DNA of 64,000 nucleotides, from contig JAKAHC010000001.1 of assembly GCA_021815305.1 (NCBI GenBank), positions 62,001 to 126,000 on the forward strand, given 5' to 3'. This document shows, one piece after another, positions 17,723 through 26,608 of this stretch; the first letter of the stretch is position 1, and every line of letters begins with the position of its first letter. This DNA is from Deltaproteobacteria bacterium. Lineage in GTDB: Bacteria > Desulfobacterota > Deferrimicrobia > Deferrimicrobiales > Deferrimicrobiaceae. Made by a program: the position numbers and the translations under genes. Below the pieces are notes generated by a model. The model saw only the letters and a list, made by a program, of their open reading frames with translations, made no database searches and was not told the origin of the DNA.

Positions 17723-19054
17723 TCAGCTGCTCTTCCCGTCTCCCGGATCGGAGCGCTTCGGTTCCACGACGACCGTCATCCCCTCGACACTCTTGACGAC
17801 GACCCGATCCCCCTTGCGGATGGGCCGATCGCACCTTGCGTCCCACAGCTCCCCCACGACGCGGACCTTCCCCTTTCCGTCGATGTCCGTGACCGCCTCT
17901 CCCGTCTCGCCGACCATCCCCTCCGAACCGGAGAACGGCTTCCGGAGCTGGCTGCGCACGGCTAGAGAGATGACCGCAGAGAAGAAGACGACGGACAGCG
18001 CGACCATGGTGATCAGCACGGTCCAGGAGACGCGCAGGAACGGGTCGGCGCTCTCCCGGAAGAGCATCAGGCTCCCCAGGACCATGGCGGCGATCCCCCC
18101 GAGGGTCAGGGCGCCGTACGAATGGATCTTCACCTCGAGGAAGAAGAGGACCAGAGCGAGGAGGATGAGGAGGAACCCCGCGTAGTTCGCCGAAAACGTC
18201 TGGAGCGCGTAGAAACTCAGCAGCAGGCAGATCCCCCCCACCACCCCCGGGAGCACCGCGCCGGGGGAGGCCAGCTCGAAGAAGATCCCGTAGATCCCGA
18301 TCATCATCAGGATGTATGCGACGTTGGGGTCCGCGAGGGCGGCAAGGACGCGATACCGCAATCCCATCGGAATGCGGACCACCGGAGCGTCCTTCGTACG
18401 GATCGTGTAAGTCTCCCCCCCTTTCCCGATCACCCGGCCATCGAGCCGGGCAAGAAGATCGGCGAGGTTCGGCGCGACGAGGTCGACCACGTTATTCTTC
18501 AGCGCTTCCTTCTCGGAGAGGGAGGAACTCTCCCGCACGGCGCTCTCCGCCCACTCGGCGTTTCTCCCCGACCGCTCGGCGAGGGAGCGGGCGTACGCGG
18601 CGGCGTCGTTCTCCACCTTCCTGGCCATCGTGTTGTCCATCGAACCGCCCCCCACGTTGACGGGGTGCGCGGCGCCGATGTTCGTCCCCGGGGCCATGGC
18701 GGCGACGTCCGCGGCAAGGGTGACCAGGACCCCCGCGGAGGCCGCCCGGGCGCCCGGCGGGAAGACGTACACCGCCACGGGAACACGTGCCTTCAGGATC
18801 GCCTGGACCATCTGGCGCATCGCCAGGTCGAGGCCGCCGGGCGTGTCGAGCGTAACCACCAGGAGCGTCGCATTGTCCCTCTCTGCCCGATGGATGGCCG
18901 ACTCGAGATAGTCCGCGATGACGGGACTGATCGGCGCCGCGATGGTAGCCACCATCACCGGTGCCCGCGGTGGGGCGGCGGGCACCGCGGTTCCCCGCCC
19001 GAGGAGCAGGAGGGGAACCAGGAGGAGAAAGGCGCGGCGGTGGAGTGACGTCAC
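17723..19054 (-). CDS. nfeD: NfeD-family membrane serine protease (NfeD1b, ClpP-like domain)
   Basis: A 443-residue long-form NfeD. It has a signal/anchor (about 5-28), a ClpP-fold protease domain with [14 protein letters not shown] and the nucleophile region GARAASAGV, the catalytic-Lys side [13 protein letters not shown], four to five hydrophobic spans (about 235-375) and a C-terminal OB-fold NfeD domain ending near [14 protein letters not shown]. In archaea this class cleaves the hydrophobic C terminus of stomatin-like partners, and the slipin gene lies 41 bp downstream. The GTG start at 19054 overlaps the end of the methyltransferase gene (GTGA). The serine and lysine positions appear intact. 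Confidence 0.92.
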   Translation of the reverse strand: MTSLHRRAFLLLVPLLLLGRGTAVPAAPPRAPVMVATIAAPISPVIADYLESAIHRAERDNATLLVVTLDTPGGLDLAMRQMVQAILKARVPVAVYVFPPGARAASAGVLVTLAADVAAMAPGTNIGAAHPVNVGGGSMDNTMARKVENDAAAYARSLAERSGRNAEWAESAVRESSSLSEKEALKNNVVDLVAPNLADLLARLDGRVIGKGGETYTIRTKDAPVVRIPMGLRYRVLAALADPNVAYILMMIGIYGIFFELASPGAVLPGVVGGICLLLSFYALQTFSANYAGFLLILLALVLFFLEVKIHSYGALTLGGIAAMVLGSLMLFRESADPFLRVSWTVLITMVALSVVFFSAVISLAVRSQLRKPFSGSEGMVGETGEAVTDIDGKGKVRVVGELWDARCDRPIRKGDRVVVKSVEGMTVVVEPKRSDPGDGKSS

Positions 19055-20244
19055 GGCACCCGCTTCCTGTAGACGGCGAACTTCAGGTACTCGGTCTCGG
19101 GCACGGAAAGCAACACCGGGTGGTCCGGCGGTTGCCCCCCCCACGCGACCAATTCCAGGTCGGCGCCCGCGTCGGAAGCCGAGTCCCGAAGGGCTTCTTT
19201 CCATTTGGCCACATCGATGAGTTGCGTGCAAGACGAGGTGGCGAGCAGGCCGCCGGGGGCGAGCACGGACAACCCCACACGGTTGATGTCCCGGTAGCCG
19301 CGCAACGCGCCTTCCCTCTCGAGCCGGGACTTGGCGAACGACGGCGGGTCCAAAACCACCATGTCGAACCGGCGTTTCGACGAAGCGAGGTCCCGCAACG
19401 CCTGGAAGAGGTCCGCCGTTTCTCCCTCCCACGCGCCGGCGAAACCATTCAGCCCGGCGTTTTGCCGGGCCGTTTCGACGGCCGTCTTCGAGGCGTCGAT
19501 GGCGAGGACGCTCTTCGCTCCCCCGCGGAGGGCGTAGAGTCCGAACCCTCCGGCGGCGCAGAAGCCGTCGAGGACGGTCCTCCCCGCGGCAAGCCGGCGG
19601 ACGATGTTCCGGTTCCCCCGCTGGTCGAGGAAGAAGCCCGTCTTGGGGCCGCTCGCCACGTCGATGGCGAACCGGACTCCGTCGGTTTCGATCTCCACGC
19701 GGGAAGCCCCCTCCCCGCGGACCGGGCCTTTCCGCTCCGCCAGTCCCTCGTGGCGCCTCGCTCCGCCCTCCGAACGCTCGTAGATCAGCCGCGGCGAGAA
19801 TTGCCGTTCGAGGACATCGAGAAGAAGCTCCCGGGCGGATTCCATCCCCGCCGTGAGGATCTGTACGGAGAGGACCTCTCCGTACCGGTCCACGATGAGA
19901 CCCGGCAGGGAGTCGCCCTCGGAATACACCACACGCAGGGCCTGCTCTCCTCCCATCCCCGACTCGGCCCTCCGCAAGAGGGCCTCCCGGATGCGTCCCC
20001 CGAGAAACCCGGCGGACGGCTCCACCGCGCCGTGCGACACGCGCCGGAGAGCGATCCTGCTCCGCAGGTTCGCCGTCGCCGTCCCCAGCAGATCCCCCGC
20101 CCGCGAGCGCACCCGCACCCACTGCCCCGGCGCGAGGCCCGTCGGGACCTCCCGGAGGTCGTCTCCGAACACCCATGGGTGGCCCGACCGGAGGCGGTCC
20201 TCTCCCTTCCGGCTCACTCGGACCTCCGGCAGGGACACGGTCAT
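19051..20244 (-). CDS. rlmI: PUA-containing SAM-dependent rRNA methyltransferase, RlmI-like
   Basis: A 397-residue class I methyltransferase of the RlmI/YccW family; RlmI makes 5-methylcytosine in 23S rRNA. It has an N-terminal PUA domain (SRKGEDRLRSGHPWVFGDDL), an EEHEE-like linker with VDRYGEVLSVQILT and a Rossmann domain: VLDGFCAAGGFGLYAL (SAM loop), DPPSFAKS and the catalytic-cysteine motif LATSSCTQL. FFLDQRGNR before the SAM loop is a family signature. The ATG at 20244 overlaps the udg stop (ATGA). Substrate assignment rests on family membership; other members methylate different rRNA sites. Confidence 0.88.
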   Translation of the reverse strand: MTVSLPEVRVSRKGEDRLRSGHPWVFGDDLREVPTGLAPGQWVRVRSRAGDLLGTATANLRSRIALRRVSHGAVEPSAGFLGGRIREALLRRAESGMGGEQALRVVYSEGDSLPGLIVDRYGEVLSVQILTAGMESARELLLDVLERQFSPRLIYERSEGGARRHEGLAERKGPVRGEGASRVEIETDGVRFAIDVASGPKTGFFLDQRGNRNIVRRLAAGRTVLDGFCAAGGFGLYALRGGAKSVLAIDASKTAVETARQNAGLNGFAGAWEGETADLFQALRDLASSKRRFDMVVLDPPSFAKSRLEREGALRGYRDINRVGLSVLAPGGLLATSSCTQLIDVAKWKEALRDSASDAGADLELVAWGGQPPDHPVLLSVPETEYLKFAVYRKRVP

Positions 20245-20948
20245 CCGTTCGGGGGCCCGGAGAGTCGCCGTGAAATGGATTCGAAATCGGCGAACACCTC
20301 CGGTTCCCGGGCGGCGTTGCGCAGGATGAAGGCGGGGTGATAGGTGGGGAGGACGGGGATCCCGCCGAGTTCCCTCCATCGCCCCCTTGCCCGGGTAATC
20401 CGCTCCTCGGCACCCAGAAGAAAGTTCAGCGCCGTGGCGCCGAGGGTGCAGAGGATTTCCGGGCGAATCGCCTGGATCTGCCGCATCAGGTAGGGCAGGC
20501 ACGCCTTCGCCTCGTCGGGAAACGGGACGCGGTTCTCCGGAGGGCGGCACTTCACGATGTTGGCGATGTAGACATCCTCGCGCCGCAGCCCGATCCGCGC
20601 GATCCACTGGTCCAGGCGTTTCCCCGCCGCTCCCACGAACGGCTCCCCCCGGCGGTCCTCCTCGGCGCCAGGACCCTCCCCCACGAACATCAGGCGGGCC
20701 CGGGGGTTCCCCACCCCGAACACGATGGTGCTGCGGCCCGAACACAGGGGGCAGCCGCGGCAGCGGGCCAACTCCTCCCGGATGTCCTCAAGGGTTTCGC
20801 TTCCCACGGAGGGCGTCGGACGCCCGTGGGCGGCGCCACCTGGCGCGGACGCCGGAGGAGCCCCCCTCCGCCCCGGGACGTGGATGTAATCCACCCCGAC
20901 CTCCCGGAGCCACGCCGCGAGCATCCTGCGGGATACCGCCCTGTTCAT
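20241..20948 (-). CDS. Uracil-DNA glycosylase, family 4 (iron-sulfur)
   Basis: Family 4 UDGs remove uracil from DNA and carry a [4Fe-4S] cluster. The 235-residue protein has cluster cysteines at about 63 and 66 (RCRGCPLC), 134 (IVKCRPPENR) and 150 (AKACLPYL). Motif 1 is GEGPGAEEDRRGEPFVG and the second active-site motif is PTYHPAFILRN. The first 50 residues are a Pro/Gly-rich extension not needed for the fold. The gene overlaps both neighbours by four bases (coaBC upstream, rlmI downstream), so it is translationally coupled into the long operon. Confidence 0.93.
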   Translation of the reverse strand: MNRAVSRRMLAAWLREVGVDYIHVPGRRGAPPASAPGGAAHGRPTPSVGSETLEDIREELARCRGCPLCSGRSTIVFGVGNPRARLMFVGEGPGAEEDRRGEPFVGAAGKRLDQWIARIGLRREDVYIANIVKCRPPENRVPFPDEAKACLPYLMRQIQAIRPEILCTLGATALNFLLGAEERITRARGRWRELGGIPVLPTYHPAFILRNAAREPEVFADFESISRRLSGPPNG

Positions 20949-22147
20949 GCGGGGAGGAACTTGCGGCAGACCGCCCGCCAGACGGCCGAGGCGATGGCGT
21001 CCTTGGCCGCCATGGCGAGATCGATCGCGGTCCCGTCGGAGAAGTAGACGCGCACCTCGTTGCTGTCGGACCCGAAGCCGATGTCGGAGCGGGAGACATC
21101 GTTGGCGACGATCGCGTCGAGGTTTTTCCTGCGCATCTTCTCGACCGCGTTCTCCTCGAGATCATTCGTCTCGGCCGCGAACCCGACGAGGACCCGTGTT
21201 CCTTTCGTGCGGCCGAGGGAAGAAAGGATGTCGTCCGTGGGGACCAGGGCGAGCGTCCGGTCGAACTTCTCCTTCTTGATCTTTTTCTGGGCCGCGGAGT
21301 CGGGCCGGAAGTCGGCCACCGCCGCCGCCATCACCACCGCGTCCGCCCCTTCCGCAGCCGCCGTGACCTCGCCCATCATCTCCTTTGCGGACCGCACGCG
21401 GACCGTCGTGAGGAACGGGGGGGCCGGGAGAGGTGTCGGTCCGGCCACGAGGGTGACGTCCGCCCCGAAACGCCGCGCGGTCACCGCCATCGCGAACCCC
21501 ATCCTGCCGCTGGAGCGGTTCGTCAGGTACCGGACCGGGTCCATGTCTTCCGCGGTGGGACCGGCGCTCACCACCACCTTCTTGCCCGCGAGGAGCTTCT
21601 CCGAGAGGAGGATGCGGGCCATCTCCACGATCCTCCCCGTGTCCGCCAGCCGCCCGGGTCCCACCGTCCCGCACGCAAGCTCGCCCTCGTCGGGATCGAC
21701 GATGGTGAACCCCCTTTCCCGAAGGACCTCCGCGTTCTCCCGGACCGCCGGCGACGCGTACATCTGGCTGTTCATGGCCGGAGCCAGCAGCACCGGCGCG
21801 GCGGTGGCCATCACCACCGTGGAGAGCAGGTCGTCCGCGATCCCGTTGCGGATCCTGCCCATGGTGTTCGCCGTGGCGGGAACGATCATCAGGAGGTGGG
21901 CCCGCTGCGCAAGGGAGATGTGTCCGATCTCGGACTCGCTGATCAGGTCGAACATGTTCATGTAGACCGGGTTCCTGGAAAGGGTCTGCAGGGTGAGCGG
22001 GGTGATGAAATGCGCGCCCGCGGCCGTCAGGATGACATGGACGTTCGCGCCTTCCCTGCGCAGTTCCCGGATGATCTCGCACGCCTTGTACGCGGCGATC
22101 CCCCCGGTCACCCCGAGGACGATTTCCCTGCCCGCAAGCGTCGTCAT
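20945..22147 (-). CDS. coaBC: Bifunctional phosphopantothenoylcysteine decarboxylase/phosphopantothenate-cysteine ligase
   Basis: CoaBC performs two steps of coenzyme A synthesis: ligation of cysteine to phosphopantothenate and decarboxylation of the product. The 400-residue fusion has the FMN-binding CoaC half (LGVTGGIAAYKACEI, TLQTLSRNPVY, PATANTMGRIRNGIADDLL, APAMNSQMY with the active-site Asn, and LACGTVGPGRL with the active-site Cys) and the CoaB half (VVSAGPTAEDMDPVRYLTNR, SSGRMGFAMA, AAAVADFRP and KIKKEKFD). It overlaps udg and lies three bases after the MBL gene. coaD, the next enzyme but one, is in another operon of this window. Confidence 0.96.
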   Translation of the reverse strand: MTTLAGREIVLGVTGGIAAYKACEIIRELRREGANVHVILTAAGAHFITPLTLQTLSRNPVYMNMFDLISESEIGHISLAQRAHLLMIVPATANTMGRIRNGIADDLLSTVVMATAAPVLLAPAMNSQMYASPAVRENAEVLRERGFTIVDPDEGELACGTVGPGRLADTGRIVEMARILLSEKLLAGKKVVVSAGPTAEDMDPVRYLTNRSSGRMGFAMAVTARRFGADVTLVAGPTPLPAPPFLTTVRVRSAKEMMGEVTAAAEGADAVVMAAAVADFRPDSAAQKKIKKEKFDRTLALVPTDDILSSLGRTKGTRVLVGFAAETNDLEENAVEKMRRKNLDAIVANDVSRSDIGFGSDSNEVRVYFSDGTAIDLAMAAKDAIASAVWRAVCRKFLPA

Positions 22148-22150
22148 CGC

Positions 22151-22798
22151 CTATGCCTCCCCCGTGAAGAATGGGTTGGTCCGCCGCTCCTCCCCCACCG
22201 TCGTCGCGGGACCGTGGCCCGGGAACAGCACGGTGTCGTCGGGGAGGGTGAAGATCTTCTCCCGGACCGACCGGATGAGTTCCTCGTAGGACCCCCCCGG
22301 CAGATCGGTCCTCCCGATCGAACCCGCGAAGACGAGGTCTCCCACGAAAGCCATCCCCGCCGCAAGGAACGCCACATGCCCCGGGGTGTGACCCGGCGTG
22401 TGGACGACGCGGAACGCCTGGTCGCCGAGGAGGACGGTGTCCCCTTCCCTTACGAGCACATCGGGAGGAGGAGGGTCGGGGACGCGCAGCCCGAACATCC
22501 GCCCCTGCCGGCTCGCCGCGCGCATCCCGTCGGCATCCTCGGGGTGGATGAGGATCTCCGCCCCCGTCCGGTCCTTCAACAGGCGCACCCCCCCCACGTG
22601 GTCGAAGTGCCCGTGGGTGAGAAGGATCTTTTCGAGGAGCAGGCCCCGGTTCACAAGCTCCCCGTGGATCCGCCCGGCCTCGTCCCCCGGGTCGACGACG
22701 AAGGCTTTCCGGCTCGCCTCGTGCTCCACGATGTACGTGTTCACCGCGAGCGGCCCCACCTCCATCACGAGCACACGCAGCGCATTTTTCCCCGTCAA
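22151..22798 (-). CDS. MBL-fold metallohydrolase, glyoxalase II-like
   Basis: A 215-residue metallo-beta-lactamase-fold hydrolase of the YcbL/GloB-like group, which hydrolyses small thioesters such as hydroxyacylglutathione analogues. The metal ligands are THGHFDHVGG (HxHxDH), HTPGHTPGHV, GDLVFAGSIGRTD and the final GHGPATTVGEE; VGPLAVNTYIV near the start is the usual glyoxalase II opening. The most upstream plausible start is TTG at 22798, which overlaps the previous stop as TTGA; GTG or ATG codons a few residues later would also work. Substrate unknown. Confidence 0.85.
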   Translation of the reverse strand: MTGKNALRVLVMEVGPLAVNTYIVEHEASRKAFVVDPGDEAGRIHGELVNRGLLLEKILLTHGHFDHVGGVRLLKDRTGAEILIHPEDADGMRAASRQGRMFGLRVPDPPPPDVLVREGDTVLLGDQAFRVVHTPGHTPGHVAFLAAGMAFVGDLVFAGSIGRTDLPGGSYEELIRSVREKIFTLPDDTVLFPGHGPATTVGEERRTNPFFTGEA

Positions 22799-25293
22799 AG
22801 CGTCCTGCCCCAGGACACGAACCGGTCCGCGTACTCGTCGGCCATCCGCTCGGCCACCTGCCTGTCCTCCGCCTCCACCACTAGGTGGAAATACGCCTCG
22901 TCCTGGCTGGGATAGACGAGCGCCCAGTCCTCGCCCTCGAAGACCTTCACACCGTCGATGAACTGGCTCGGCTTCCCCTTGGCGTGGGTGGCCAGCATGC
23001 GCATCAGGGCCCCCTTGTTCTCCCATGCGCACGGCACCTTCCGCTGAAGCACCACGGTGGGCGGGATCTCCCGGAGGACGTCGGACAGGCTGCGCCCTTC
23101 CGCGGCCAGCAACTCCATGATCTTCACGATGGCGAACATCCCGTCGAAGGCCGGCTGGAACCGAGGGAAAACATACCCGCCGGAACCGTCCCCGGCGAAG
23201 GCCACACCCTCGTGCGCCGCCGTCTCCATCAGGGAACGGGGCAGCGTCCGGGTCCGGACCACGTCCATCCCGAAACGCGCCGCGATCTTCTCGATGTTCC
23301 GGGACGCCGTGACCGGGACGCTGACCCGCCCCTTGCGCGCCTGGCGGCAGGCCAGGAGGCAGACAACCTGCAGCGCCGTAGCGTCGGGCAGCGCATCCCC
23401 CTTCTCGTCCACGAGGAAGATCTTCTCGCCGCCCGTGTCCAGCATCACGCCGAAGTCGGCGCTCAGGGACCTGGCGATCGCCCTGAGATGGTGCATCCCC
23501 CTGTCGAATTCCTCCTGCGTCCGCGTGATGCGCGCGGGGTCGAGGATCGGGTTCAGCGCCACCGTCTCGACCTCCATCTGGCCCAGGATCCGGGGGAAGA
23601 TCACGACGGAGGAGCCGTAGGAGTAGTCGATCACGATGTTGAACCTGCGCTCCCGGATCGCCTTCACGTCGACGGACTTCAGGAACCCGTCGACATACAG
23701 GTCGAAACCGCCCATCGGGAAAGTGATCCCGCCGGTATCCTCGATGTCGGCACGGACGAAATCCTCCCGGAAGAAGAGGTTTTCGATGTTCTTCTCCAGT
23801 CCCATCGACAGGTCGAGCCCCGAGTCGTCGAAGAACTTGAGGTCGACGAAGGACGGGTTGAAGGGGCTTTTCCTCGTGTGCACCCCTCCCCGCTCGTCCC
23901 GGTGCGACCGGGACAGGAAACGGACCACCGGCAGCGGGGTGACGCCGTAGTCGTGCACGTCGACACCCACGGAGAGCATCCCCGTCATGATCGCGCGGTT
24001 GACCATCCGGGACACCTTGTGGCTGTCGCGGCTGGTGGAGAGGACCACTTTCCTGCCGAAGGTGGCGGCGTACGCGGCTCCCACCTTCGCGGCGAACTCG
24101 GGGGAGATCTCGATGTTGGCCAACCCTACGATCCCGTAAGCGCCGAAGAGGGAGCGCGCCCACTTCTCCCCCCAGATGAGAGAGGAGGAAAGGACCGCCC
24201 CGTCCTCCACCACCTTGTGAGGCCACACCTTCACGTTCGCCTTGACCACCGCTTCCGTCCCGATGATGCAATGGTCGCTGACGACCGCCCGCTCCGAAAG
24301 GAACGCCCCGTCCATCACCCTGGCATCGGAACCGATGATGTTCTCGAGGATCCGGACGCCCTTCCCGACGGTAACGCGCGGCCACAGGACGCTGGACTGG
24401 ATCACCGTGCCGTCCTCCACCACGCTCCCGTCCCCCATCACGACGTTGTGCATCGTGACGCCCGAACCCACGACGCAGTCCTTCCCCAGGAGAACGTTCT
24501 CCATGTCGGTCGTGTAGTCCACTTTGGAGTTCTCCCCGATCCAGACGTTCCTCGTCCCGGCGCGGCTCCCCCCGAAATCGATCTTGACCTTCCCCGCGAG
24601 GATGTCCAGATGGACGTTCAGGTACTCGTCCAGGTTCCCCACGTCCTTCCAGTACCCCTCCGCCACGTACCCCAGGAGCCGGTCGCCCCGTGCAAGCATC
24701 GCGGGGAAGAGGTTCTTGCTGAAGTCGAAATTCTTCTTCTCCGGGATCAGCGAGAGGACCTCCGGTTCGATGATGTAGATCCCGGTGTTGATCGTGTCGG
24801 AGAATACCTCGCCCCAGGAGGGTTTCTCGAGGAACCGCACGATCCGGCCGTCCTCCTCGGCGATGACGATGCCGTACTGGAGCGGGTTGGGTACGCGGGT
24901 GAGCACGATCGTGACCGACGCCTTGCGTTCCCTGTGGAAATCGATCGCTTTCGACAGGTCGAAGTCCGTGATGATGTCCGCGCTGATGACCATGAAGGTG
25001 TCCGACAGGCGATCCTGCGCGTTCCTGACGGCCCCCGCGGTGCCGTAGTCCGCCTCCGCGGTGGTGTACTCCATCCGGACGCCCCAGGGGGCGCCGTCGC
25101 CGAACCAGGAGCTGATCTTCTCCGGGTAGAAGTAGAGGAGAACCTCCAGATCGCGGATCCCTTCCCGCGCAAGGAGGCGGACGACGTGCTCCATCATGGG
25201 ACGGTTCGCCACGTGCGCCATCGGCTTGGGGAGTTTCTCCGTCAACGGGCGCAGCCTCGTGCCGAACCCTCCCGCCATCACGACCGCCTTCAT
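22795..25293 (-). CDS. Mannose-1-phosphate guanylyltransferase / phosphomannomutase-like fusion
   Basis: An 832-residue fusion. Residues 1-235 are a nucleotidyltransferase (AGGFGTRLRPLTEKLPKPM, then SADIITDFD). Residues 245-370 form left-handed beta-helix hexapeptide repeats. The remainder is phosphohexomutase-like, but its catalytic motifs are degenerate: the phosphoserine loop reads HTRKSPFNP (Ser near 476) instead of TASHNP, the metal loop reads DTGGEK (619) instead of DGDGDR, the sugar loop reads AGDGSGGYVFP instead of GGExSGH, and the phosphate loop reads YPSQDE instead of RPSGTE. The nucleotidyltransferase is intact, so sugar-nucleotide synthesis is likely, while mutase activity is doubtful. 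ATG 25293 has GGAGG eight bases upstream. Confidence 0.88.
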   Translation of the reverse strand: MKAVVMAGGFGTRLRPLTEKLPKPMAHVANRPMMEHVVRLLAREGIRDLEVLLYFYPEKISSWFGDGAPWGVRMEYTTAEADYGTAGAVRNAQDRLSDTFMVISADIITDFDLSKAIDFHRERKASVTIVLTRVPNPLQYGIVIAEEDGRIVRFLEKPSWGEVFSDTINTGIYIIEPEVLSLIPEKKNFDFSKNLFPAMLARGDRLLGYVAEGYWKDVGNLDEYLNVHLDILAGKVKIDFGGSRAGTRNVWIGENSKVDYTTDMENVLLGKDCVVGSGVTMHNVVMGDGSVVEDGTVIQSSVLWPRVTVGKGVRILENIIGSDARVMDGAFLSERAVVSDHCIIGTEAVVKANVKVWPHKVVEDGAVLSSSLIWGEKWARSLFGAYGIVGLANIEISPEFAAKVGAAYAATFGRKVVLSTSRDSHKVSRMVNRAIMTGMLSVGVDVHDYGVTPLPVVRFLSRSHRDERGGVHTRKSPFNPSFVDLKFFDDSGLDLSMGLEKNIENLFFREDFVRADIEDTGGITFPMGGFDLYVDGFLKSVDVKAIRERRFNIVIDYSYGSSVVIFPRILGQMEVETVALNPILDPARITRTQEEFDRGMHHLRAIARSLSADFGVMLDTGGEKIFLVDEKGDALPDATALQVVCLLACRQARKGRVSVPVTASRNIEKIAARFGMDVVRTRTLPRSLMETAAHEGVAFAGDGSGGYVFPRFQPAFDGMFAIVKIMELLAAEGRSLSDVLREIPPTVVLQRKVPCAWENKGALMRMLATHAKGKPSQFIDGVKVFEGEDWALVYPSQDEAYFHLVVEAEDRQVAERMADEYADRFVSWGRTL

Positions 25294-25324
25294 GCCTTTG
25301 GCCTCCGAAGGAGAAGCGTGGGAG

Positions 25325-26005
25325 CTACAGGAAGCGGATGAGATGCGTTATCCCGAAATACCCGAAGGACATGGCGAAGAACACGAGGAACAGGGCGCAG
25401 GCCGAGACGACCCCCCGGTACACCCTGTCGGTGAACCAGCCGCGCCCCGCCGACACGGCGATGCCGACGAAGAGGTACCAGGCGGCGTCGGCCAGGATGT
25501 GCCCGGCGACGAAGGAGAGGATTCCCGTCATCCCGTGGTTGCGGGAGAGGAGCAGGTACCCGAGGCCGATCGTCGCCCACCACAACGACCAATAGGGGTT
25601 CGCCGCCGAGATGACGATTCCGTCTACCACGGGCCGTAGCCAGCCCGAAAACGCGTCGCGTTCCCCCGCGGGGGCGGACTCCTCTTCGCAACCGCCGGCG
25701 AAGCGGAGCGTCCGCACCTCCCTCGCCATTCCGCAGGCCATCCAGAGAAGCATCCCGGACCCGACCAGGGCGATCGCGGTGGTCGCCGCCTCCCCCCGGA
25801 TCCATTCCATCAGCCCGAAAAGGATGAGGCAGAGCAGCGCTCCCTCCAGGATCGCATGACCCAGGACAAGGAGCGGGGCGGCGGGGAACCCCTTCCGGGT
25901 GGTGTGGCGGATCGTCACGGCGAGCAACGGCCCGGGCATCATCGCCCCCGACAGGCCGATGAGGAAGGAAGAGACGAAGATTGCGGCGGGATTCCCGAAA
26001 TTCAT
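25325..26005 (-). CDS. LysE-family amino-acid exporter-like membrane protein
   Basis: A 226-residue inner-membrane protein with about six hydrophobic segments. It carries the LysE/RhtB opening SGAMMPGPLLAVTI in the first span, GHAILEGALL in the second, and ISAANPYWSLWWATIG in the fourth, all characteristic of the family, which exports amino acids or related solutes. A charged cytoplasmic loop lies between spans 3 and 4 (about 100-120). The start ATG at 26005 has no Shine-Dalgarno and sits seven bases after a TATAAA box, so the message may be leaderless. It is the first gene of the long minus-strand run; the substrate cannot be told. Confidence 0.85.
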   Translation of the reverse strand: MNFGNPAAIFVSSFLIGLSGAMMPGPLLAVTIRHTTRKGFPAAPLLVLGHAILEGALLCLILFGLMEWIRGEAATTAIALVGSGMLLWMACGMAREVRTLRFAGGCEEESAPAGERDAFSGWLRPVVDGIVISAANPYWSLWWATIGLGYLLLSRNHGMTGILSFVAGHILADAAWYLFVGIAVSAGRGWFTDRVYRGVVSACALFLVFFAMSFGYFGITHLIRFL

Positions 26006-26030
26006 ATTAGAATTTATAACATAATTCCCC
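26006..26030. promoter_or_regulatory. AT-rich divergent promoter region between lysE-like and Nudix genes
   Basis: This is the only strongly AT-rich patch nearby. On the plus strand TATAAC (26015-26020) and CATAAT (26020-26025) resemble -10 boxes for the Nudix gene; on the minus strand TATAAA ends seven bases before the lysE-like ATG. No convincing -35 was found on either strand. A short G-C hairpin (26031-26047) follows in the Nudix leader. Confidence 0.4.
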
Positions 26031-26072
26031 GTGGGGTTTTGCCCCGCGGATTCGGAGGTTTTCTCTTCCGGG

Positions 26073-26486
26073 ATGACGGGACGCAATCCTCTCCCCACGG
26101 CGGACGTGATCATCGAAGTGGACGGCCGCATCGTCCTCGTCCGGCGGAAGCACCCCCCCGAAGGGTGGGCGATCCCCGGCGGGTTCGTCGAGGTCGGCGA
26201 GACCGTGGAGGCCGCGGCCGTCCGGGAAGCCTTCGAGGAAACGGGCCTTCGCGTCACCCTCACCCTGCTGCTGGGGGTGTACTCCGACCCGGCCCGGGAT
26301 CCGCGGCACCACACCGTTTCCACGGTCTACGTCGGGCGGGCGGAAGGTCGCCCGGAAGGCGGGGACGACGCCGCCGAGGCGCGGCTCTTTTCCGAGGGGG
26401 ATCTCCCCTCCCCTCTCGCCTTCGATCACGGGAAGATCCTGTCGGACTACTTCCGGTTTCAAAGGACGGGAAAGAGGCCGATCTGA
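26073..26486 (+). CDS. Nudix hydrolase
   Basis: A 137-residue Nudix-fold pyrophosphatase. The Nudix box is complete: GGFVEVGETVEAAAVREAFEE followed by TGL, fitting GX5EX7REUXEEXGU. HPPEGWAIPGGFVE before it and the DARLF-like segment with DLPSPLAFDHGKILSDY after it resemble ADP-ribose or 8-oxo-dGTP pyrophosphatases, but substrate cannot be assigned. The frame is open from a GTG at 26031; I prefer the ATG at 26073 because the predicted transcript start is close to 26030 and the first 14 codons look unlike the family. It is transcribed alone, divergent from the lysE-like gene. Confidence 0.88.
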   Translation: MTGRNPLPTADVIIEVDGRIVLVRRKHPPEGWAIPGGFVEVGETVEAAAVREAFEETGLRVTLTLLLGVYSDPARDPRHHTVSTVYVGRAEGRPEGGDDAAEARLFSEGDLPSPLAFDHGKILSDYFRFQRTGKRPI

Positions 26487-26564
26487 CCTCTGCCGGATCC
26501 GGAAGGGGCAAATCTCCGGCAGCCGAACCATCGGCTTCTGTGTATCGATCCGCTTTGAATTGCC

Positions 26565-26598
26565 GGCCCTGCGGGAAGGAGCGCCTCCCCGCAGGGCC
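26565..26598. terminator. Long GC hairpin between convergent Nudix and aspartate aminotransferase genes
   Basis: A perfect 11-bp stem (26565-26575 with 26588-26598) encloses a 12-base loop between two genes that converge. No T-run follows on either side, so it would be a weak intrinsic or a bidirectional terminator. A smaller 6-bp hairpin (26521-26536) followed by a T-rich stretch may serve the Nudix transcript. Confidence 0.55.
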
Positions 26599-26608
26599 GC
26601 CCGAAGGA

